From positions 1-42,153 of the forward strand of contig JAISDJ010000291.1 in NCBI GenBank assembly GCA_031264865.1: a stretch of DNA of 42,153 nucleotides. Direction: 5' to 3'. Made by a program: the position numbers and the translations under genes. This stretch comes from Tannerellaceae bacterium (lineage in GTDB: Bacteria; Bacteroidota; Bacteroidia; Bacteroidales; Tannerellaceae). Shown here one piece after another: positions 36,211 through 42,153 of this stretch. The first letter of the stretch is position 1; each line of letters begins with the position of its first letter. The notes beneath the pieces are model-generated. The model was not told the DNA's origin. It did not search any database and saw only the letters and a list, made by a program, of their open reading frames with translations.

Positions 36211-37005
36211 ATGATGGTGAATTTTTCATTAAAAGGGAAAGTTGCTCTCGTAACGGGAGCTTCCTACGGTATTGGTTTTGCTATTGCATCGGCATTAGCC
36301 GAGGCAGGAGCAACCATCGTATTCAATGACTTGAAACAAGTGTTTGTAGATAATGGCCTGGCGGCTTATAAAGAAGCAGGTATTACAGCGTGCGGATATG
36401 TATGCGACGTAACCGATGAAAATGCAGTAAATGCATTGGTGCAACAGATAGAAAAGGAAGTGGGTGTAATTGATATTTTGGTGAATAACGCCGGTATCAT
36501 CAAACGTATCCCCATGCACGAGATGAGCGCCGCTGATTTTCGTCAGGTAATCGACGTCGATTTGAATGCGCCATTCATCGTAGCCAAGGCTGTAATCCCA
36601 TCTATGATAAAGAAAGGCGCCGGTAAGATAATCAACATTTGCTCAATGATGAGCGAACTGGGGCGCGAAACCGTATCAGCCTATGCCGCCGCCAAAGGAG
36701 GATTGAAAATGCTTACCCGCAATATCGCCTCCGAATATGGAGAGTATAACATACAATGCAACGGCATCGGGCCCGGTTATATAGCAACCCCGCAAACAGC
36801 CCCTCTACGCGAAAAACAACCCGATGGTTCAAAACATCCCTTCGACTCCTTTATCATTGCAAAGACACCGGCTGCTCGCTGGGGTACCCCTGAAGACCTG
36901 GCAGGCCCCGCCGTATTCCTTGCCTCGGAAGCCTCCAACTTTGTAAACGGACATATCCTATATGTAGATGGCGGTATCCTTGCATACATTGGAAAACAAC
37001 CGTAA
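36211..37005 (+). CDS. SDR sugar-acid dehydrogenase (gluconate 5-dehydrogenase / KduD type)
   Basis: A 264-residue classical short-chain dehydrogenase. Cofactor motif TGASYGIG (15-22), NNAG (92-95), catalytic Ser145, Tyr158 and Lys162 (YAAAK). It resembles enzymes annotated as gluconate 5-dehydrogenase or 2-dehydro-3-deoxygluconate 5-dehydrogenase (KduD). Being divergent from a full hexuronate operon favours a KduD-like role, converting 5-keto-4-deoxyuronate-derived DKII to KDG, which the kdgK/eda pair would then use. kduI is not in the window. ATG pair at 36211 and 36214. Confidence 0.82.
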   Translation: MMVNFSLKGKVALVTGASYGIGFAIASALAEAGATIVFNDLKQVFVDNGLAAYKEAGITACGYVCDVTDENAVNALVQQIEKEVGVIDILVNNAGIIKRIPMHEMSAADFRQVIDVDLNAPFIVAKAVIPSMIKKGAGKIINICSMMSELGRETVSAYAAAKGGLKMLTRNIASEYGEYNIQCNGIGPGYIATPQTAPLREKQPDGSKHPFDSFIIAKTPAARWGTPEDLAGPAVFLASEASNFVNGHILYVDGGILAYIGKQP

Positions 37006-37016
37006 AGATGTGATTT

Positions 37017-37331
37017 ATGAACAGACAGGAAGTTATACAATCAATTAAAAATGTGATTCGGATTACAGCACCGGATGCTACGCTTATTTTATACGGAAGC
37101 GAAGCGCGAGGTGATAATCAGGATGATTCGGATATTGATTTATTGATATTGGTGGATCGGGAGGTTCTTTCCTATGACGATATTCGTGAAATAACTTATC
37201 CATTATATGATATAGAGCTTGAATCAGGTGTTTTAATAAGCCCTTTAGTCTATACAAAAAGGCAATGGTATAATCGCCCTTTTAAAACCCCTTTTTATAT
37301 AAATGTAATGAATGAAGGAATACGATTATGA
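37017..37331 (+). CDS. MNT-type nucleotidyltransferase
   Basis: A 104-residue minimal nucleotidyltransferase. The motif GSEARGDNQDDSDIDLL (27-43) has the GS head and Asp39/Asp41 of the metal site. These proteins are the antitoxin-like half of HEPN/MNT two-gene modules, in which the nucleotidyltransferase AMPylates the HEPN RNase. Only a stub of HEPN follows (37312-37425). It ends with VMNEGIRL, a normal end for the family, so this gene itself looks intact. Eleven bases after the dehydrogenase gene, same strand. Confidence 0.85.
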   Translation: MNRQEVIQSIKNVIRITAPDATLILYGSEARGDNQDDSDIDLLILVDREVLSYDDIREITYPLYDIELESGVLISPLVYTKRQWYNRPFKTPFYINVMNEGIRL

Positions 37332-37425
37332 TGATTTTCTGCAATATGATTTAGATATGCTTCATACTCTTCGTCCTCAATCGGAAGAGTTCATAAATAG
37401 AATAGAAAAAGAAATGGAAAGTTGA
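37312..37425 (+). pseudogene. HEPN-domain protein remnant, C-terminal 37 codons
   Basis: In the frame +1 to the nucleotidyltransferase, ATG at 37312 opens 37 codons that read MKEYDYDDFLQYD then EEFINRIEKEMES. YDYDDF with an acidic aromatic stretch and a final helix of E/I/K is the typical C-terminus of HEPN proteins (about 130 residues). The larger N-terminal part, with the RxxxxH RNase motif, is missing, so a deletion joined the two genes. The stop lies in the palindromic element. Assignment rests on pattern recognition. Confidence 0.5.
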
Positions 37426-37458
37426 AAATGATTTGTGCTCATTTCATTTTCAACTTTC
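37417..37458. repeat. palindromic element B, terminator-like
   Basis: Fifteen-base stem GAAAGTTGAAAATGA (37417-37431) with TCATTTTCAACTTTC (37444-37458), 12-base loop. Same core as element A at 17898. Between convergent genes; likely terminates both sides. Confidence 0.85.
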
Positions 37459-37469
37459 GGCTATCCTTC

Positions 37470-39134
37470 TCAATAATTGCTATAAAGGTATCGTTTGATG
37501 CTTTTCTTGGGTGTTTTTTCAAACTCGGTAGGGTAGAGTTGTAATTGGGCGACGCTTTCGTAGGGAGCTAGTAATTTGTTTAGTTCAATACGATTTTGTT
37601 CCATAACAGTGGGCAGATCTTGGTATGAAATGCCTGTACCGTCTACCGAATCATAGTCGGGATATACCAGTCCTACCAGTTTTCCGTTCTTTTCTACTAC
37701 TACGCTTTCCATTACAAAGGGTAGATTATTTAGTTTCGATTCAATTTCTTCCGGATAGATATTTTGTCCGCTTGGGCCGAGTATCATTGTTTTGCTTCTT
37801 CCGCGGATGAAAATACGTTTTGTTTCATTGATTGTTCCGAGGTCGCCGGTACAAAGCCATCCATCTTCGGTGAAGACATTTTCGGTTGCGTCTTCGTTCT
37901 TATAGTATCCTTTCATTACGTTTTCGCCTCGAACCTGTATCTCGCCTACGGTGTTGTATGGATCTTCGGAATCTATACGTACTTCCATGATGCCTTTCAA
38001 TATCTGTCCGCATGAGCCGGGGATGAATTCCTTATGATTATCGTAGCTGATCAACGGAGCACATTCCGTCATACCATAACCGATGGTGAAGGGAAATTTT
38101 ATTTTGAACAGAAAGTCGGTTACCTCCTGATTCATGGCGGCTCCTCCTACGATTACTTCCCGGAAGTTTCCACCCATGGCGTCAATCAATCGTTTGCGTA
38201 TCTGTGAGTAGATGCGTGTGTCGAGTAACGGGATGTTCAGCGCCAGTTTCATTGTCCGTTTGTTTAGTTGCGGAAGGATCATCTTCTTGTATATCTTCTC
38301 TAATATTAACGGTACGGTGATAATCAGATGAGGCTTTACCTCTTCGAAGGCCTGTACTAATATTTTGGGCGAAGGGGTTTTGCCAAGGAAGTAAACATGG
38401 GCGCCAAAAGCCATCGGGACGAGGAAATAGAAGGCGCAACTATATGCATGCGCTAATGGAAGAAAACAAAGCATCCGTTCGCCCCGGAAAATAACGTCCA
38501 GCGTTCGTGCATACGTAACATTTCCTGCCAGGTTATTTCCTGTAAGCATCACCCCCTTGCTGAATCCTGTAGTTCCCGAGGTATAGTTTATCAGTACCAC
38601 CTGGTCGTTGTCTATATCGGCATAGTTGATGTCTGTTTTTGTGAAGCCGTTGGGATATTTTTTGTTCATCCTTTCGTCGAGCTCCTTTAGTAATATACGG
38701 ATACTTTCACCATTCCGTTGATAGAGGCAACGGAAGTCCGACAACGAGAATACACCCCTAACGTTTTCAATCTTTTCTTCTTCCAGCGAATCCCATATCC
38801 TGTCGCTCACGAATAAGAAGGTAGAATCGGAGTGATTAATAATGTGATGGATATCGTTCGGATTGAAATCTTGCAGAATAGGCACAATGACTGCTCCATA
38901 GGTAACAGCCGCCATATAAACAATACACCAGCGCGAACAGTCTTTTCCGGTTAAAGCGATTTTGTCGCCCTGCCGTACCTGGCACTCATCGAACAGGATA
39001 TGGATACGGGCGATTTCTTTTGCCACTTCTTCGAAGGTGAATGTAGTCCCTTTACTATAATCGGTAAGCGCCGGAAGGCTCCAGTTCTCGCGAAAACTAT
39101 TCTCGTATAGTTTAATAAAGTTCTCTTTTATCAT
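37470..39134 (-). CDS. long-chain fatty-acid-CoA ligase (AMP-binding)
   Basis: A 554-residue member of the adenylate-forming (ANL) family. Seen: the phosphate-binding loop INYTSGTTGFSKGVML (183-198), YGMTECAP (353-360), the hinge region with GWLCTGDLG (425-433) and RSKTMILGPSGQNIYPEEIE (446-465, 20 residues), and the C-terminal catalytic lysine region TPKKSIKRY. It activates long-chain fatty acids with ATP and CoA. The frame extends to 39188, but MIKENFIKLYENSF at 39134 is the natural start. Convergent with the nucleotidyltransferase. Confidence 0.88.
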   Translation of the reverse strand: MIKENFIKLYENSFRENWSLPALTDYSKGTTFTFEEVAKEIARIHILFDECQVRQGDKIALTGKDCSRWCIVYMAAVTYGAVIVPILQDFNPNDIHHIINHSDSTFLFVSDRIWDSLEEEKIENVRGVFSLSDFRCLYQRNGESIRILLKELDERMNKKYPNGFTKTDINYADIDNDQVVLINYTSGTTGFSKGVMLTGNNLAGNVTYARTLDVIFRGERMLCFLPLAHAYSCAFYFLVPMAFGAHVYFLGKTPSPKILVQAFEEVKPHLIITVPLILEKIYKKMILPQLNKRTMKLALNIPLLDTRIYSQIRKRLIDAMGGNFREVIVGGAAMNQEVTDFLFKIKFPFTIGYGMTECAPLISYDNHKEFIPGSCGQILKGIMEVRIDSEDPYNTVGEIQVRGENVMKGYYKNEDATENVFTEDGWLCTGDLGTINETKRIFIRGRSKTMILGPSGQNIYPEEIESKLNNLPFVMESVVVEKNGKLVGLVYPDYDSVDGTGISYQDLPTVMEQNRIELNKLLAPYESVAQLQLYPTEFEKTPKKSIKRYLYSNY

Positions 39135-39220
39135 AGCACAAAATTCATAGTTTTGCGCAAAAATAAGGAGATGTCGGCAGATAACCAACTAAAAACTGTC
39201 CGAACTTACGCGCTTTTGCA

Positions 39221-39228
39221 TAACTTTG
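39221..39228 (+). promoter_or_regulatory. -7 box of the mtaB promoter
   Basis: TAACTTTG is an exact -7 match, about 24 bases before the mtaB ATG; no clear -33 box. Confidence 0.45.
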
Positions 39229-39251
39229 TATTTTGAATAGATTAATGACAG

Positions 39252-40586
39252 ATGATTGACAGGACTGTTTTCGAGAATAAGACAGCCGCTTATTATACCT
39301 TGGGTTGTAAATTGAATTTTGCCGAAACGTCAGCAATAGGCAAAGTATTGGCCGAACAAGGAGTGCGTAAAGTACGAAACGGAGAAAAAGCGGATATATG
39401 TGTGGTGAACACCTGTTCGGTGACTGAACTAGCCGATAAGAAATGCCGGCAAGCCATTCGCCGCATCGGGAAACAACATCCGGATGCTTTTATGATCGTT
39501 ACCGGATGTTACGCCCAATTAAAACCCGAAGATGTAGCGCATATCGAGGGAGTAGACCTTGTACTAGGAGCCGAACAGAAACTTGATATACTTTCTTATT
39601 TAGATGATTTAAGTAAGAAACAGGGAGGTGAGGGAACGATTGTCGCTTCCGGGACGAAGGATATCCGTACCTTTGCTCCGTCTTGTTCGTCGGACGACCG
39701 TACACGCCATTTCCTCAAAGTGCAAGACGGTTGCGATTATTTCTGCACCTATTGTACGATTCCTTTTGCCCGCGGACGAAGCCGTAATGGAACGATAGCC
39801 TCACTGGTAGGGCAAGCTAAAGAAGTTGTCGCTAAAGGCGGTAAGGAAATTGTGCTGACAGGCGTGAATATCGGTGATTTCGGGAAAAGTACCGGCGAAA
39901 CGTTTATGGATCTTATCCGTGCCTTGGATGAAGTAGAAGGCATAACCCGCTATCGTATCTCTTCCATTGAACCCAATCTGATTACCGATGAGGTGATAGA
40001 CTTTGTAGCCGCGAGCAAACGCTTTGCCCCTCATTTCCATATCCCGTTGCAAAGCGGAAGCGATACGGTGTTGAAGCTGATGAAGCGGAAATATGATACG
40101 GCCTTGTTTCGCCATAAGGTTGAAAAGATAAAGTCGGCCATGCCACATGCGTTTATCGGGGTGGATGTGATTGTCGGTACGCGGGGCGAAACGGATGCGC
40201 TTTTCGACGAGGCGCAATCGTTTATCGAAAGCCTCGATATTTCACAGTTACATGTATTCAGTTATTCGGAACGCCCGGGTACGCAGGCCCTGAAGATTGC
40301 CCATAGCGTAGACCCGAAGGAGAAGCACCTCCGCAGTAAACGCCTGCTCGACCTGTCTGACGGTAAGCTACAGGCTTTCTACGAAAAACATATAGGCGAA
40401 GCGTCCGCTGTACTCTTTGAACATGCCCGGCGGGGGAATGCCATGCATGGGTTTACGGCAAATTATATAAAGGTAGAAGCCCCTTACGACGACGCGCTTA
40501 TCAACGAGCCGGTGAAGGTGGTGTTGGCCGGATGGAACGAAGACAAAACGGCCTTATTGTGTAACCGGATAAACGATGTGGAATAA
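39252..40586 (+). CDS. mtaB: tRNA t6A37 methylthiotransferase MtaB
   Basis: A 444-residue radical-SAM methylthiotransferase that turns t6A37 into ms2t6A37. It is a paralogue of the miaB in this window. N-terminal cluster cysteines are 19, 55 and 86; the radical-SAM motif CDYFCTYC has Cys161, 165 and 168. The C-terminal TRAM-like region (from about 385; FYEKHIGEASAVLFEH) is intact, which is the control for the broken miaB. The GCKLN start and FARGRSR mark the MtaB (YqeV-type) branch rather than RimO. It overlaps the next gene by 11 bases. Confidence 0.92.
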   Translation: MIDRTVFENKTAAYYTLGCKLNFAETSAIGKVLAEQGVRKVRNGEKADICVVNTCSVTELADKKCRQAIRRIGKQHPDAFMIVTGCYAQLKPEDVAHIEGVDLVLGAEQKLDILSYLDDLSKKQGGEGTIVASGTKDIRTFAPSCSSDDRTRHFLKVQDGCDYFCTYCTIPFARGRSRNGTIASLVGQAKEVVAKGGKEIVLTGVNIGDFGKSTGETFMDLIRALDEVEGITRYRISSIEPNLITDEVIDFVAASKRFAPHFHIPLQSGSDTVLKLMKRKYDTALFRHKVEKIKSAMPHAFIGVDVIVGTRGETDALFDEAQSFIESLDISQLHVFSYSERPGTQALKIAHSVDPKEKHLRSKRLLDLSDGKLQAFYEKHIGEASAVLFEHARRGNAMHGFTANYIKVEAPYDDALINEPVKVVLAGWNEDKTALLCNRINDVE

Positions 40587-41460
40587 GATACTATACGGAT
40601 TCGTTTACGGATGGGTGATGCTGCATGCACTTCTCCCCTTCCGGGTGCTGTATATGTTATCGGATATATTATATATATGTATATATAAGGTGGGCGGTTA
40701 TCGCCTGAGGGTGGTACGGCAGAATATGAAAGCCTCTTTCCCGGAAAAGACGGACGAAGAGCTGCACCGTCTGGAGCGCGCCTTTTATCATCACTTCTGC
40801 GACTATATAGTAGAAACGTTCAAGCTGGCGCATATCTCACCTGATGAGATTAAAAAGCGGGCGCGTATGACGAACCCGGAGCTTATCGACCAATTAACGT
40901 CGGGCGAACATGCCTGTGTGATCGGCTATATGGGGCATTACGGTAATTGGGAATGGTTTACTTCGGTCTGCCTCTCGTTCGAACCGAAACCGTACCAAAT
41001 ATACCGTCCGCTGAAAAGCAAGGTGTTCAACTGTTTGTTCATCCGGTTGCGCACCCGGTTCGGAGCGTATGTTATCCGTAAGGATGAGGCAGTGCGGAAA
41101 GTGGTATCACTCGAAAAGAACCACGTACGGTCGGTTGTACCTTTTATAGCAGACCAGACGCCCAGCAAAGCGAATATCCATTACTGGACACCGTTTCTGG
41201 GACAAGACAGCCCTTTCTTTACCGGCGCCGAACGCCTCGCCCGTAAGCTGGACCTGCCGGTTGTATTCTTTGACGTGCAAAAGGTGAAGCGGGGCTATTA
41301 TAAGGTAGACGTAAGGCTGATGACCGAATCGGCAAAAGACACGCCCGAGTTCTGGCTGACGGAGCAATATGCCCGCCTGATGGAACAATGTATCATGAGA
41401 AACCCTGCTTACTGGCTATGGACGCATAAGCGCTGGAAACATAAACACGAAGTGAAATGA
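40576..41460 (+). CDS. LpxL/HtrB-type lipid A acyltransferase
   Basis: A 294-residue lysophospholipid/lipid A acyltransferase. The HX4E active-site motif is GHYGNWEW (His121, Glu126), and the sequence has the usual N-terminal hydrophobic anchor (about 5-40, with PFRVLYMLSDILYI). PFIADQTPSKANIHYWTPFLG (shown up to YWTPFLG) and FTGAERLA are also typical. It adds a secondary acyl chain to lipid A in the inner membrane. Overlaps mtaB by 11 bases, and its stop overlaps the next start (ATGA), so this is one operon. Confidence 0.9.
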   Translation: MWNKILYGFVYGWVMLHALLPFRVLYMLSDILYICIYKVGGYRLRVVRQNMKASFPEKTDEELHRLERAFYHHFCDYIVETFKLAHISPDEIKKRARMTNPELIDQLTSGEHACVIGYMGHYGNWEWFTSVCLSFEPKPYQIYRPLKSKVFNCLFIRLRTRFGAYVIRKDEAVRKVVSLEKNHVRSVVPFIADQTPSKANIHYWTPFLGQDSPFFTGAERLARKLDLPVVFFDVQKVKRGYYKVDVRLMTESAKDTPEFWLTEQYARLMEQCIMRNPAYWLWTHKRWKHKHEVK

Positions 41461-42153
41461 AGAAAGTTTCTGTTGTTATACTGAATTGGAACGGCAGGGG
41501 ATTGTTGGAGCAATTCCTCCCCGCCGTCATCCACTACTCGCCGCCGGAATATGCCGAAGTAATCGTTGCCGACAACGGTTCTACCGACGGCTCCCTATCC
41601 ATGCTCGAAGAGAAATTCCCGCAGGTAGGCCTCATTCGCCTGGCCGATAATTACGGGTTTGCCGAAGGCTACAACCGCGCCCTCGAACAGATAGACTCCG
41701 AGTACACCGTACTGCTCAACAGCGATGTGGAAGTAACGCCCGGCTGGCTCGACGAACTGGTGAAGGTAATGGACGCCGACGCAACCATCGCCTGCGTACA
41801 ACCCAAGATAAGGTCGTACCGCAACAAAGCATACTTTGAGTACGCCGGAGCCGCGGGGGGATACATCGACCGCTACGGCTACCCCTTCTGCCGGGGCCGC
41901 CTGCTGCATGTGGTGGAAGAAGATAAGGGCCAATACGATACGCCCGCCGAAGTACTCTGGACAACAGGCGCCTGCCTGCTTATCCGCACCTCCGTCTACA
42001 AGCAGGAAGGAGGCCTCGACGCCCGCTTCTTCGCCCATCAGGAAGAGGTAGAGATGTGCTGGCGTCTGCGATGCCGGGGCTACAAACTGATGTGCATCCC
42101 CCAATCGGTGGTCTACCATGTAGGAGGCGCCACCTTGTCGACAGAGAATCCCC
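41457..42153 (+). CDS. family 2 glycosyltransferase, 3' truncated by window end
   Basis: An open frame of 232 codons that runs off the window; it starts at ATG 41457 overlapping the acyltransferase stop. The N-terminus KVSVVILNWNG is a GT-A glycosyltransferase family 2 start, with VADNGSTDGS (38-47), NYGFAEGYNRAL (65-76), the NSDVEV (88-93) metal-binding region and later TTGACLLIR and GLDARFFAHQEEVEMCWR (18 residues), typical of GT2 rhamnosyl/galactofuranosyl-type enzymes. It probably builds cell-surface polysaccharide or lipid-linked sugar. The base composition is clearly more GC-rich than the middle of the window. Confidence 0.9.
   Translation, partial: MKKVSVVILNWNGRGLLEQFLPAVIHYSPPEYAEVIVADNGSTDGSLSMLEEKFPQVGLIRLADNYGFAEGYNRALEQIDSEYTVLLNSDVEVTPGWLDELVKVMDADATIACVQPKIRSYRNKAYFEYAGAAGGYIDRYGYPFCRGRLLHVVEEDKGQYDTPAEVLWTTGACLLIRTSVYKQEGGLDARFFAHQEEVEMCWRLRCRGYKLMCIPQSVVYHVGGATLSTENP

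Noticed and set aside
1..42153. CRISPR array, prophage, insertion sequence, tRNA or rRNA genes
   Set aside because: Looked for on both strands; no regularly spaced repeats, transposase, integrase or cloverleaf structure was seen.

Overview
The window looks like chromosomal DNA from a member of the Bacteroidales (Bacteroidetes). The evidence is an AT-rich composition, promoters of the Bacteroidetes type (TTTG, about 20 bases, then TAnnTTTG), many lipoproteins, a TonB-dependent receptor, and family gene orders such as yceD-rpmF-fabH-era-der and ftsX-DUF3098-uppP-truB-queA-folK. The genus cannot be fixed from the sequence alone; a Parabacteroides or Dysgonomonas-like bacterium is an inference. 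I see no phage, insertion sequence, CRISPR array, tRNA or rRNA.

Layout. (1) 1-3550, plus strand: a sodium-pumping methylmalonyl-CoA decarboxylase operon (alpha subunit cut by the window edge, gamma subunit with an extra lamin-tail domain, biotin carrier, beta subunit), the propionate-forming end of succinate fermentation. (2) 4011-9329, plus: an orphan sensor kinase, then yceD-rpmF-fabH-era-der. (3) 9443-12426: a minus-strand block of two related lipoproteins with a truncated third gene, then a plus-strand lipoprotein, a histidine phosphatase and a small lipoprotein. (4) 12469-14490, minus: an acetate/succinate CoA-transferase, which fits metabolically with region 1, and a small membrane protein. 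(5) 14769-17894, plus: miaB, interrupted by an in-frame UGA, a possible small RNA, and mlaE-mlaF. (6) 17951-23663, minus: metK with a long leader, folK, queA, truB, uppP, DUF3098, ftsX. (7) 23971-26448, plus: a secreted S51 peptidase and a beta-propeller lipoprotein. (8) 26459-35981, minus: a hexuronate operon uxaB-uxaA-uxaC-kdgK-eda-exuT-TonB receptor, with a divergent sugar-acid dehydrogenase at 36211. (9) 37017-42153: a nucleotidyltransferase with a HEPN stub, an acyl-CoA ligase (minus), mtaB, a lipid A-type acyltransferase and a glycosyltransferase cut by the window end.

The main observations are the split miaB gene (radical-SAM part and TRAM part separated by one UGA, with an ATG directly after it), the decayed lipoprotein locus at 9443-10536 (including a gene with no ATG/GTG start), a non-SusC-type TonB receptor translationally coupled to a hexuronate transporter, a HEPN toxin reduced to its last 37 codons, a candidate three-hairpin small RNA at about 16226-16338, and a pair of near-identical palindromic elements at distant gene ends. 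Nothing here amounts to a clearly new multi-gene system. The strongest candidates are the miaB interruption and the lipoprotein locus.
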